DNA from: Streptomyces mayonensis
GTDB taxonomy: Bacteria > Actinomycetota > Actinomycetes > Streptomycetales > Streptomycetaceae
Direction: 5' to 3'
Assembly (NCBI RefSeq): GCF_018982965.1
Contig: NZ_JACBYP010000030.1
Location: 1 to 64,000, forward strand
Length of the DNA: 64,000 nt
Below, one piece after another: positions 25,884 through 34,384 of the stretch (its first letter is position 1; every line of letters begins with the position of its first letter). The notes below the pieces were generated by a model. The model searched no databases and had not been told where the DNA came from. It saw only the letters and a list, made by a program, of their open reading frames with translations. A program made the position numbers and the translations under genes.

Positions 25884-26051
25884 GGTGGTCTCCCGCGGGG
25901 TCGATGCCAGTGGTCCGGACCGGTGGTCCGGGCGTTCACGATCGCAGGAGGCGCTCCGCCCGGGTACCTGCACCATTGCAGGGTCCCTCTGCTCGGCCGC
26001 GGTGGTCCCATGGAGCCGCCACATCGTCGTGCACGGAAAGAGGGTCCGCCC

Positions 26052-26462
26052 ATGTACGTACGTACACGCATCGCCGCCGTCATCGCGAGCGCCGCCATCG
26101 CGGCCGGGTGCCTCGTAGCCGGGGCAGGTCCGACCGCTGCCGCAGAGCAGGGCGCCCGGTCCTGCTACGGCGAAGCCAACAGCTACAACAAGGCGTCGGG
26201 CACACACATCTACCCGAACTACCCCAACTTCTTCTATCTCCTGGCAACGGCCGACTGCGTTGACATCAACATCAAGACCAACACGAACCGCTACGTGAAG
26301 GTCTGCTTCCAGCTCTCGGCCGGTGGGACGCAGTGCCAGACCGACTACAAACTCGCCACGGCCGGCGCCTGGACGGTGATCGCCACCAACGTGAAGGACG
26401 CGACCCACTACCACTTCTACTTCCGCAGCGACGCCAAGTCGACCGGCAGCTACGCCTCCTGA
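26052..26462 (+). CDS. Small secreted cysteine-containing protein B (paralog of the gene at 25473)
   Basis: Also exactly 136 residues, with signal peptide (RTRIAAVIASAAIAAGCLVAGAGPTAAAEQGA) and four mature Cys (38, 69, 85 and 95) at nearly the same positions as the divergent paralog. A fifth Cys at 20 lies in the signal region (AIAAGC) and could be a weak lipobox, whereas paralog A has none. The variable region (residues 50-67) is Tyr/Asn/Pro-rich here and Ser/Gly-rich in the other. The 168-base gap between the two starts must hold both promoters. Its 3' end overlaps the end of the convergent FAD monooxygenase gene by 13 bases. Function unknown. Confidence 0.75.
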   Translation: MYVRTRIAAVIASAAIAAGCLVAGAGPTAAAEQGARSCYGEANSYNKASGTHIYPNYPNFFYLLATADCVDINIKTNTNRYVKVCFQLSAGGTQCQTDYKLATAGAWTVIATNVKDATHYHFYFRSDAKSTGSYAS

Positions 26463-27673
26463 CCCTCGCGGCGCGTCACGCGGTCGCCGGAGCCGGGCAG
26501 GGTCAGGGCCGAGTGCGCCGCCCGCGGTGGCGGGGCCGGCAGCGTGCTGAGGCCCCGCAGGCGGGTGTTGCGCTGCTCCAGGGCCTCCGTCGTGGTCGGG
26601 AAGAGGGTGGCGCCGCCCTCGCCGACGAGGTTCTGGTTCCGGGTGACGAAGTCGCGGGTGGTGTGTTCGTAGGCGGCGAAGCCCTCGGCGTGGTCGCGGC
26701 CCGCCAGGGACGCCGCGAGCATGTAGGCGCCGACGAGGGCGAGGCTGGTGCCCTGGCCGGTGAGGAACGAGGGGGCGTACGCGGCGTCGCCGAGCAGCGC
26801 GACCCTGCCGCTGGACCAGCGGGGCATGCGGATCTGGCCGACCGCGTCGAAGAACACGTCATCCGCGTCGTGGAGGGCGGTCAGGAGGGCCGGGACCTGC
26901 CATCCGGCGTCGGCGAAGGCCTCGGTGAGCAGGGCCTCCTGGGCTGCTCGGTCCCTGAACGCGGCGACGGGGGGCTCCGGTTGGGCGAAGTTCAGGAAGG
27001 CGTGGACCTCGTCGGAGTCGTCGACGGCGTACAGGGCCGCCGCCCTGCCCGGGGTGTTCCACATGACGGTCTCGTGGGAGAGGCCGAGGGCGTTGCGCAT
27101 GGGGAACACGGCGAAGCAGTGGCCGAGGTGGTGGTGGAACTGTTCCTCCGGTCCGAAGAGGGTCTTCCGGGTGGCGGAGTGCATGCCGTCCGCGCCGAAC
27201 ACCATGTCGTACGTGCGGCCGGCGCCGCCGCGGAAGGTGACGTCGACTCCGTGGGCGGACTGGTCGAGGGTGGCGACGGAGTCGTCGAACAGGAACTCCA
27301 CGTCGTCGCGGACCGCCTCGTACAGGGCGTTCGTCAGGTCTCCGCGCCGGATCTCCAGGTCCCTTCCCTCGACTCCGCCGGTGACGGCGTGCGGGTGGAG
27401 GGAGGTGATCTCGCTCCCGTCCCCGTCCAGGAAGGTGAGGCGGCGCAGGTCGATGTGCGCGTCGCGCAGTCGGGGCAGCAGGCCCATCCGGTCCACCACG
27501 TCCAGGGCGGTGCCGCGTACGTCGATGGGGTAGCCGCCGCTGCGGAGGGTGCCGGCCTTCTCCACGACCGTGACCTCGTGACCTTGGCGGCCCAGCCAGA
27601 AGGCGAGGGCGGTGCCCGCGATGCCGGCTCCGGAGATGAGGACCTTGCGGCGGGGGGTGGTGGGGCGGGTCAT
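26450..27673 (-). CDS. FAD-dependent monooxygenase, Tet(X)-like
   Basis: Class A flavoprotein monooxygenase of 407 residues. Dinucleotide fold RKVLISGAGIAGTALAFWLGRQGHEVTVVEKAGTLRSGGYPIDVRGTALDVVDRMGLL (GxGxxG at about residues 14-19; the GG-x-x-DVRGTAL stretch is the Tet(X)/antibiotic-hydroxylase version). DG motif YDMVFGADGMHSATRK, and second FAD motif GRVALLGDAAYAPSFLTGQGTSLALVGAYMLA. ATG 27673 overlaps the MFS stop (ATGA), so efflux and oxidation are co-translated. This arrangement suggests resistance or detoxification of an aromatic compound; the substrate is unknown. Confidence 0.85.
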   Translation of the reverse strand: MTRPTTPRRKVLISGAGIAGTALAFWLGRQGHEVTVVEKAGTLRSGGYPIDVRGTALDVVDRMGLLPRLRDAHIDLRRLTFLDGDGSEITSLHPHAVTGGVEGRDLEIRRGDLTNALYEAVRDDVEFLFDDSVATLDQSAHGVDVTFRGGAGRTYDMVFGADGMHSATRKTLFGPEEQFHHHLGHCFAVFPMRNALGLSHETVMWNTPGRAAALYAVDDSDEVHAFLNFAQPEPPVAAFRDRAAQEALLTEAFADAGWQVPALLTALHDADDVFFDAVGQIRMPRWSSGRVALLGDAAYAPSFLTGQGTSLALVGAYMLAASLAGRDHAEGFAAYEHTTRDFVTRNQNLVGEGGATLFPTTTEALEQRNTRLRGLSTLPAPPPRAAHSALTLPGSGDRVTRREGQEA

Positions 27674-29073
27674 GACGGGACTCCCTTGCGCATGGTGCGG
27701 GTGACGAACAGGGCCAGCGACGTGACGACGCCGGCCAGGACGAAGCCGGTGACGTAGGCCGATTCGGCCGCCGTCTCCGAGCCGGCAGGGGTTGCGGCAG
27801 TGAGGAGGGCGCCGCCGAGCTGGCCGCCGACGGCGTAGCCGAGTACGCGGCTGACCAGGATCAGGCTGGTGGCGATGCCCGTGTCGTCGGAGTCGACGGC
27901 CGTGGCGGTGCTGGTCATCATGGCGGTGACACAGAGGCCGTTGGCCAGGGCGATGAGGGTCTTGGCGAGGGCTACGTGCCAGATCTCGGAGTGCGCGGCC
28001 GCCAGGGCGAGCAGGGCGGCGGCCATCATGACGATGCCGGTGTTGACCACGGCGCGTGAGCCGAAGCGGCGGTCGCCGATGCCGCCGAGCGGGCCGGCCA
28101 GGGTGGCGGCGACGGCGCCGGGCAGCAGGATGAAGCCGATCTCGGTGGCGCTCGCCCCGAAGCCGTATCCGTCGCCGCGCTCGTCGAGGAGTTGCGGGAC
28201 GAGGAAGACCGCCGTCGACGTGCCGAGGCAGATCACGAACGTCAGCACGCACGCCTTCCAGATCGCGGGGCGGGCCAGCATGCGCAGGTCGATCATGGGG
28301 GCTGCCGCGCGTCGTTCCACGCGGATCCAGGCGGTGGCGAGGGCGGCGAGGAGCAGGAGCAGCGCGCCGAGTGCGAGTGGCTGCGAGGCGGCCTCCGGGG
28401 CCAGTGCGAGGACGAGCATGAGGGTGACCAGGGTGCCGCTCAGGAGGAGCAGGCCGGGCCAGTCGATCCGGGCGTCGCGGGAGCGGCCCGGCGGGTCGGA
28501 CGGCATCAGCCTGTTCACCAGCAGGGTCGCTCCGGCGACCGCCAGCGTCGGCAGGGCGAACATCCAGTGCCGGGAGAGTGCCTCGGCCACCGGGCCGGCC
28601 GACAGCATGCCGACCATTCCGCCGCCGACGAAGAGCCCGCTGACGACGCCGATGGCCACCTTGGACTCGCCCGCGGGGAGGTGTTTGCGGACCACGATGA
28701 AGGACAGGGGCAGCGCGCCCACCATCGCGCCCTGCAGCACCTGCCCGAGCAGCAGCACCGGCAGGTTCGGGGCCAGGGCGGAGACCGTGCCGCCGACCGC
28801 GACGACCCCCATCAGGCGGATCAGGACCTTCTTGCCGCCGTAGCGGTCGCCGAACTTGCCCGCCAGCGGGGTGATGAGCGCGCCGGTGATGAGGAGCACG
28901 ATGCTGAGCAGCGCCGACTCGGACTGGCTCATGTGCAGTTCGCGCTCCAGGAGCGGGATCGTCGGTGACACGACCGACTCCAGGGCGCCGGTGGACAGCG
29001 CCAGGAGGCCGAGCGCCCCGACTGCGGCCCGCCCCATGGTGGGTGGGGGTGAGGGGGCCAGGGTTGTCGTCAT
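27670..29073 (-). CDS. MFS transporter
   Basis: Major facilitator efflux protein of 467 residues. Motif A appears as LAGKFGDRYGGKKVLIR in the TM2-3 loop (about residues 69-85); GQVLQGAMVGALPLSFIVVRKHLP is in the position of motif B and SRHWMFALPTLAVAGATLL follows TM5. About 12-14 hydrophobic helices with a central cytoplasmic linker (DPPGRSRDARIDW). GGAAAGGAAGCGC precedes ATG 29073. First gene of a two-gene operon with the Tet(X)-like monooxygenase, divergent from Endo H with 278 bases between, where I see no clear palindrome. Confidence 0.88.
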   Translation of the reverse strand: MTTTLAPSPPPTMGRAAVGALGLLALSTGALESVVSPTIPLLERELHMSQSESALLSIVLLITGALITPLAGKFGDRYGGKKVLIRLMGVVAVGGTVSALAPNLPVLLLGQVLQGAMVGALPLSFIVVRKHLPAGESKVAIGVVSGLFVGGGMVGMLSAGPVAEALSRHWMFALPTLAVAGATLLVNRLMPSDPPGRSRDARIDWPGLLLLSGTLVTLMLVLALAPEAASQPLALGALLLLLAALATAWIRVERRAAAPMIDLRMLARPAIWKACVLTFVICLGTSTAVFLVPQLLDERGDGYGFGASATEIGFILLPGAVAATLAGPLGGIGDRRFGSRAVVNTGIVMMAAALLALAAAHSEIWHVALAKTLIALANGLCVTAMMTSTATAVDSDDTGIATSLILVSRVLGYAVGGQLGGALLTAATPAGSETAAESAYVTGFVLAGVVTSLALFVTRTMRKGVPS

Positions 29074-29351
29074 GCGCTTCCTTTCCGTTCCGTCGTCTCC
29101 GGACGGGGAGGAAGGCAGAGTGCGGGGACGGCGGGGCGCGCGGCGTCATACCCGGGTGCCGAAGTGGCGGTGCTACCGCGGTAGGGGGTGGGGGCGGGGC
29201 GGCGTCACCGCCGGTGACGGTGTGCGGGGAAGTCGTGAAGGGTTCGCGCACGGATGCCGGATGTCGTTCACGGCGGCGCAACACTCGGAACCCCCACTCG
29301 GCGCTCTTTCAACCAGTCGGGCGCCGACCCTGCGAAGGGAGACGACCAACG

Positions 29352-30311
29352 ATGTTCACTCCGACACGGGTACGGAAACGGAACAGAGTACGGACGGGTG
29401 CGCTCGCGCTCTCGGCCGTCGCGGCCCTCGTCCTCGGCGCGACCGCCACGGCCGGTGCGAGCGGCGCCCCCGACGCGAAGGCGGACCCCGCGCCCGCCGT
29501 CGCCGCCGCCAAGGACGGGCCAACCTCGGTGGCCTACGTCGAGGTGAACAACAACAGCATGCGCAACGTCGGCAAGTACACGCTCGCCGACGGCGGTGAC
29601 AACGTTTTCGACGTCGCCGTGATCTTCGCCGCGAACATCAACTACGACACGGGCAAGCAGTCGGCGTACCTGCACTTCAACGAGAACGTGCAGCGCGTCC
29701 TCGACAACGCCGACACGGAGATCCGGCCGCTGCAGGAACAGGGCATCAAGGTCGTGCTCTCGGTGCTCGGCAACCACCAGGGCGCCGGGTTCGCCAACTT
29801 CCCGTCCCAGGAGGCGGCTTCGGCGTTCGCCAAGGAGATGTCGGACACCGTGGCCGAGTACGGGCTCGACGGCATCGACTTCGACGACGAGTACGCCGAG
29901 TACGGCAACAACGGCACCGGCCAGCCCAACGACAGCTCGTTCGTGCACCTGGTGACGGCACTGCGCGCCGACATGCCCGACAAGATCATCAGCCTCTACA
30001 ACATCGGTCCGGCCGCGTCGCGCCTGTCCCACGACGGCGTCGACGTCTCCGGCGAGTTCGACTACGCCTGGAACCCGTACTACGGCACCTGGCAGGTCCC
30101 CGGCATCTCGCTGCCCAAGTCGCAGCTGTCGCCGGCGGCCGTCGAGATCGGCGGGACCGCGCAGAGCACGGCCGCCGACCTCGCCCGCCGCACCGTCGAC
30201 GAGGGGTACGGCGTCTTCCTCACGTACAACCTCGATGGCAGCGACCGCGGCGCCGACGTGTCGGCGTTCACCCGGGAGCTGTACGGGAGTGACGCCGTGT
30301 ACACGCCGTAG
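29352..30311 (+). CDS. Secreted endo-beta-N-acetylglucosaminidase (Endo H, GH18)
   Basis: Glycoside hydrolase family 18 enzyme of 319 residues, close to the length of the classical Streptomyces Endo H. It cleaves the chitobiose core of high-mannose N-glycans. Signal peptide 1-42 (VRTGALALSAVAALVLGATATAGASG). Catalytic DxxDxDxE motif at about residues 172-181 (YGLDGIDFDDEYAEYG), where Asp-x-Glu carries catalysis. Other family blocks: TSVAYVEVNNNSMRNVGKYTL, VAVIFAANINYD, VVLSVLGNHQGAGFANF, YNIGPAASRL and FDYAWNPYYGTWQVPG. Exported to scavenge glycoprotein sugar. Monocistronic, tail-to-tail with the Fis-type regulator after 29 bases. Confidence 0.92.
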   Translation: MFTPTRVRKRNRVRTGALALSAVAALVLGATATAGASGAPDAKADPAPAVAAAKDGPTSVAYVEVNNNSMRNVGKYTLADGGDNVFDVAVIFAANINYDTGKQSAYLHFNENVQRVLDNADTEIRPLQEQGIKVVLSVLGNHQGAGFANFPSQEAASAFAKEMSDTVAEYGLDGIDFDDEYAEYGNNGTGQPNDSSFVHLVTALRADMPDKIISLYNIGPAASRLSHDGVDVSGEFDYAWNPYYGTWQVPGISLPKSQLSPAAVEIGGTAQSTAADLARRTVDEGYGVFLTYNLDGSDRGADVSAFTRELYGSDAVYTP

Positions 30312-30340
30312 GGCCCGGGAGACCTGGTACGGCGTCCGCC

Positions 30341-32248
30341 TCAGCCGCGGGCGGGGAGCGTGATGCCGTAGGCCCGCATCTTGCGGTAGATGGTCGTGCG
30401 GGAGATGCCGAGCCGCTGGGCCGCGAGCAGTTTGTTGCCGTCCGCCTCCAGGAGCGCCTGGACCAGGGTGTCGCGCTCGGACGCCTCCCAGACGCTCAGG
30501 GAGCGGCTGCCCGCGCTGTGCAGGGACGGCGGCAGGTCGCCGAGCTCGATCCGGTACGTACGGCGGGCCGCGGCGGCCTTGCTCAGGGCGAGGCTCAGTT
30601 CGCGGACGTTGCCGGGCCAGTCGTGCCGGCGCAGCGTGGGGAGCACCTCCGGGGCGCATTCCACGCCGCTGCCGATGCGTCGCAGCAGGCAGTCGACGAG
30701 GGCGGGGAGGTCGGTGAGGCGGTGTCGCAGGGCGGGCACCGCCGCCGCCTCCAGGAAGCAGCGCCTGAGCGACTCCGGTACGCCCGCTGCCCGTTGGAGC
30801 GTGCCGACGACCCACGTGCCCCGGGCCGTCGCGGCGTCCAGCGCTCCGGCGACGGCTGCCTCGTCCTCGGGGGCCACCGCGTCGACGTTGCGCAGGACCA
30901 GGGCGCGGCCCGGTCCCGCGGGTGCCGAGCGCAGGGCCGCCGGCAGGTCGTACCCGGCGTTCGCGGTCCCCGTGACAGGGGCGTCCGCTCCGACGGGAGC
31001 GGCGGCGTCCAGCACGATGGGAGCGGCAGCGTCCGTCACGGCGGGGGTGGCGGCGTCGACGACCACGGGGGACGAGGACGCCCCGGTCAGCGCGTGCGCG
31101 GCCCGGACCAGGGTGGCCTTGCCGGTGCCGGTCTCGCCGTGGAGCAGGAGCGGGGTGCGGTCGCGGGCGCAGCGCGAGACCGTGCGGGAGACCGTGTTCC
31201 AGGCCGGGTCCGTGCCGGCCAGGCCCGGCAGGGGCCAGGGACCGGCCGCGTTCCCCTCCGCGCGGGTACGGAACCTGGTGCGGGAGCGGGAGTTCGTACC
31301 GGGGCCGGGCCGGTCGGCGGGGCGGTCGGCGGGGCGGTCCGTGAAGGCCAGCTCCAGCAGGTATCCGGCCGCGCCGGCCGGGCTGTCGACCTGCCGGCAG
31401 CGCATCATGACGCTCTCCCCGCCGGTCAGCCGCACCTCCCTGCGGGTGCGGGGCGCGTGCCCGAACTCGGCGGCGGCCTCGTGCAGCAGCCGGTGGTCGT
31501 CGCCGGTGAGCCGCGCGGAGGCGGCGGTGTTGGCGAGGACGAGGTCCTGGCCGAGACAGAGCACCGGCCGGTCACCGTAGTGGGTGACCTGTTGGAACGC
31601 CTCCAGGAGTGCCCGCTGGTGTGCGCTGCTGAACTCGTACATCACCCGCTCGATGTCCTCGACGGCCTCCTGCACGAGGGCCGCCATGAGGGGGCGCGCC
31701 GGGCCGTTCCAGCAGGTCAGGTTCATGGCGCCCTCGACCCGTCCGGTGACCGAGTTGCGGATCGGGGCGGCCGCGCAGGAGACGCTCTGCAGGCGTTCGT
31801 TGAAGTGTTCGGTGCCCAGCACGACGTTGGGCCGACGCTCCTCCAGCGCGACCCCGATGCCGTTCGTCCCGACGAACTGTTCGGCGTAGTTGAAGCCGGG
31901 CGCCAGGTGGACCCGGTCCAGGTGCGCCGAGAGGCGTTTCTCCCCGACGCGGCGGTCGCGGACCCAGCCGTTGCGGTCGGTCACGATCACGCTGGCGTCC
32001 GAGCCGGTCAGCGCCTGTTCCAGCCGGTCCAGGACGGGCGTGGCGGCGCGCACCAGGCGGCTGTCCCGGTCGTAGTCCGGCTGGTAGGGGACGACGACCT
32101 CGTCCGTGCCGATCCCCAGGTACTTGGAACGCTGCCAGGAGTTGAGGATGCCCTCGGGCACGACCGCCGCAGGCAGTTCCGCGTTCTCCAGGAACTTCAG
32201 GCGTGCTCGCGCGATGTTTCGGTCGCGCGCTGTGCTGTCACTGAGCAT
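30341..32248 (-). CDS. GAF/AAA+/Fis-type transcriptional activator (AcoR/MimR-like)
   Basis: Regulator of 635 residues in the AcoR class. N-terminal sensory region with GAF-like segment (about 75-215; LDRVHLAPGFNYAEQFVGTNGIGVALEERRPNVVLGTEHF is diagnostic). Degenerate AAA+ domain from about 330: Walker A GETGTGKATLVRAAHAL, R-finger region SLRRCFLEAAAVPALRHRLTDLPALV, then WPGNVRELSLALSKAA. C-terminal Fis HTH ADGNKLLAAQRLGISRTTIYRKMRAYGI. The sigma54-contacting GAFTGA loop is missing and an Ala/Val-rich insert takes that region, as expected in an actinomycete without sigma54. GGAGG precedes ATG 32248. It is divergent from the SDR-amidohydrolase-ADH operon, its probable target. Confidence 0.87.
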   Translation of the reverse strand: MLSDSTARDRNIARARLKFLENAELPAAVVPEGILNSWQRSKYLGIGTDEVVVPYQPDYDRDSRLVRAATPVLDRLEQALTGSDASVIVTDRNGWVRDRRVGEKRLSAHLDRVHLAPGFNYAEQFVGTNGIGVALEERRPNVVLGTEHFNERLQSVSCAAAPIRNSVTGRVEGAMNLTCWNGPARPLMAALVQEAVEDIERVMYEFSSAHQRALLEAFQQVTHYGDRPVLCLGQDLVLANTAASARLTGDDHRLLHEAAAEFGHAPRTRREVRLTGGESVMMRCRQVDSPAGAAGYLLELAFTDRPADRPADRPGPGTNSRSRTRFRTRAEGNAAGPWPLPGLAGTDPAWNTVSRTVSRCARDRTPLLLHGETGTGKATLVRAAHALTGASSSPVVVDAATPAVTDAAAPIVLDAAAPVGADAPVTGTANAGYDLPAALRSAPAGPGRALVLRNVDAVAPEDEAAVAGALDAATARGTWVVGTLQRAAGVPESLRRCFLEAAAVPALRHRLTDLPALVDCLLRRIGSGVECAPEVLPTLRRHDWPGNVRELSLALSKAAAARRTYRIELGDLPPSLHSAGSRSLSVWEASERDTLVQALLEADGNKLLAAQRLGISRTTIYRKMRAYGITLPARG

Positions 32249-32473
32249 GGCGCCTCCGATGAGCGTGTTTCCGCCATATTACGAACGCGTTTGCACCTGT
32301 CAACGGGTGGTTCGGTACCGCTTTTCCCCGCGTTCGCCATGCCCTGATCAGGGGCGGGCCGGGTGTGTTCCACATTGAAAAAGTCGACGGCGCCCGGCGC
32401 CCGCACGCTGTTGGGCAGCACCGCACGACAGGTGCGGACGCTCACCGTCGAGCAGTCGAGCACAGGAGGACCC

Positions 32474-33271
32474 ATGACTTCCGCCGACCACACCACTGCC
32501 CGTATCGCCGTCGTCACCGGCGCGGCGCGGGGCATCGGCCGGGGCATCGCCGAGCGGCTGGCCGAGGACGGTCTTGACGTGGTTGTCGCCGATCTCCCGG
32601 GAATGGCCGAGGAGTTGAGCGCGGTGGCGGCCGGTATCGAGAAGACGGGCCGCCGGTCCCTCGCCGTGCACGCGGACGTCACCAGCAAGGAGCAGACCGA
32701 CGCGCTCGTCGCGGCGGCGGCGGACCGCTTCGGCCGGGTCGACGTCTACGTGGCCAACGCCGGCATCGCCCGGGTGACCCCGCTGCTGGAGACCGACCTC
32801 GACGAGTTCGAGCAGGTCATGGCCGTGAACCTGCGGGGGGTCTTCCTCTCCTACCAGGCCGCCGCGCGGCAGATGATCGCCCAGGGCGGCGGCGGCAAGA
32901 TCATCGGCGCCGCCTCGATCGTCGCCCACCGCCCCTTCGCGCTGCTCGGCACCTACTCGGCCTCGAAGTGGGGCGTGCGCGGGCTGACCCAGGCCGCCGC
33001 CATGGAGTGGGCCCGGTACGGCATCACCGTCAACGCGTACTGCCCGGGCATCGTCGGCACCGACATGTGGGACCTGATCGACGAGCGGCTGGCCGAGGAG
33101 GCGGGCATCCAGAAGGGCCAGGCCATCAAGAAGCACGCCGAGGCGATCGCGCTCGGCCGGGTCGAGGAGCCCGCGGACGTCGCAGCCTTCGTCTCCTACC
33201 TGGCCTCGCGGGACTCGGACTACATGACCGGCCAGTCGGTGATGATCGACGGCGGTATCCAGTTCGCCTGA
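32474..33271 (+). CDS. SDR family oxidoreductase (acetoin/2,3-butanediol reductase type)
   Basis: NAD(P)-dependent short-chain dehydrogenase of 265 residues. Cofactor motif VVTGAARGIGRGIAERLAEDG at residues 14-34, NAG strand VDVYVANAGIA, catalytic Ser in GAASIVAHRPF, Tyr-x3-Lys in TYSASKWGVRGLTQAAAMEWARYGITVNAYCPG, and C-terminal YMTGQSVMIDGG. CPGIVGTDMWDLIDERLAEEAG matches the acetoin/diacetyl reductase subgroup, so a secondary alcohol/ketone couple is the probable substrate. CAGGAGGACCC precedes ATG. First gene of the operon under the divergent AcoR/MimR-like activator. Confidence 0.88.
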   Translation: MTSADHTTARIAVVTGAARGIGRGIAERLAEDGLDVVVADLPGMAEELSAVAAGIEKTGRRSLAVHADVTSKEQTDALVAAAADRFGRVDVYVANAGIARVTPLLETDLDEFEQVMAVNLRGVFLSYQAAARQMIAQGGGGKIIGAASIVAHRPFALLGTYSASKWGVRGLTQAAAMEWARYGITVNAYCPGIVGTDMWDLIDERLAEEAGIQKGQAIKKHAEAIALGRVEEPADVAAFVSYLASRDSDYMTGQSVMIDGGIQFA

Positions 33272-33381
33272 CCCGCCCGCTTTCGCCCGGCTCACGCACT
33301 CCGCCCGGCCCGCGCCGCCGGGCGCCCGATCGGCCCGCCGGCGCCCGCCACCCACGACTCACGCGAACCGAGGAGCACCCC

Positions 33382-34383
33382 ATGTATTCCAAGGACGGCG
33401 AGAACTACTTCATCGTGGACGCGCACGTCGCCCTCTGGGACGCGCGCCCCGAGAACCAGCGCAACATCCACGGCAAGCAGTTCATCGACTGCTTCTACGA
33501 CTACCACCGCAACCTGAGCCCGGCCTCCGAGCTCTGGCCGTACGAGGACTTCCTCTACCAGGGCGGCGAGCGGCTGATGAAGGACCTGTTCACCGACGGG
33601 TACGTCGACCACGCGATCTTCCAGCCGGCCGCTCTGCCCGCGTTCTACAACACCGGCTTCGGGCAGACCGAGGAGGCCTTCGCGCTCACGCAGAAGCACC
33701 CCGGCAAGCTCACCTACAACCACTGCTTCGACCCCCGCTTCGAGGAGGCGGGCCTCAAGCAGCTGCGCGAGGACGCCGCACGGTTCGGGCTGCAGGGCGT
33801 CAAGCTCTACACCGCCGAGTGGAAGGGCGACTCCCGCGGCTACAAGCTCAGCGACAAGTGGACGTACCGCTACCTGGAGGCCTGCCAGGAGCTGGGCATC
33901 AAGAACATCCACATCCACAAGGGCCCCACGATCCGGCCCCTGGACCGGGACGCCTTCGACGTGGCCGACGTCGACGCGGCCGCCACCGACTTCACCGACC
34001 TGAACTTCGTGGTCGAGCACTGCGGCCTGCCCCGCCTGGAGGACTTCTGCTGGATCGCCACCCAGGAGCCCAACGTGCACGCGGGCCTCGCCGTGGCGAT
34101 CCCGTTCATGCACACCCGGCCCCGCTACTTCGCCCAGATCATCGGCGAGCTGCTGTACTGGCTGGACGAGGACCGTATCCAGTTCTCCAGCGACTACGCG
34201 CTGTGGACGCCGAAGTGGATCGTCGAGCAGTTCGTCGACTTCCAGATCCCCGAGGACATGACGAGCGAGTACCCGCAGCTCACCGTCGCCCAGAAGAAGA
34301 AGATCCTCGGCCTGAACGCGGCCGCCATGTACGGCATCGAGGTCCCGGCCGGGCTGGGTCTCGCCGAACCGGCGGTGGCCTGA
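33382..34383 (+). CDS. Amidohydrolase family protein (mim/prm-locus type)
   Basis: Metal-dependent amidohydrolase-2 type protein of 333 residues. YFIVDAHVALWDAR supplies the N-terminal strand; the usual HxH is replaced by HVA, so metal site 1 may be altered. Later metal/catalytic blocks are LTYNHCFDPRF, LQGVKLYTAEWKGDSRGYKL, NIHIHKGPTI, NFVVEHCGLPRLEDFCW, and RIQFSSDYALWTPKW near the C-terminus. This subtype travels with diiron propane/phenol monooxygenase genes in mycobacteria and other actinomycetes, where it is needed but its reaction is unclear. AGGAGC precedes ATG 33382. The next gene starts one base after its stop. Confidence 0.82.
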   Translation: MYSKDGENYFIVDAHVALWDARPENQRNIHGKQFIDCFYDYHRNLSPASELWPYEDFLYQGGERLMKDLFTDGYVDHAIFQPAALPAFYNTGFGQTEEAFALTQKHPGKLTYNHCFDPRFEEAGLKQLREDAARFGLQGVKLYTAEWKGDSRGYKLSDKWTYRYLEACQELGIKNIHIHKGPTIRPLDRDAFDVADVDAAATDFTDLNFVVEHCGLPRLEDFCWIATQEPNVHAGLAVAIPFMHTRPRYFAQIIGELLYWLDEDRIQFSSDYALWTPKWIVEQFVDFQIPEDMTSEYPQLTVAQKKKILGLNAAAMYGIEVPAGLGLAEPAVA

Positions 34384-34384
34384 C

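Noticed and set aside
26450..29284. 944-codon continuous - strand frame
   Set aside because: Only its last 407 codons are a gene (the Tet(X)-like monooxygenase). The upstream part is a frame shadow of the MFS gene, which is coded in another - frame.
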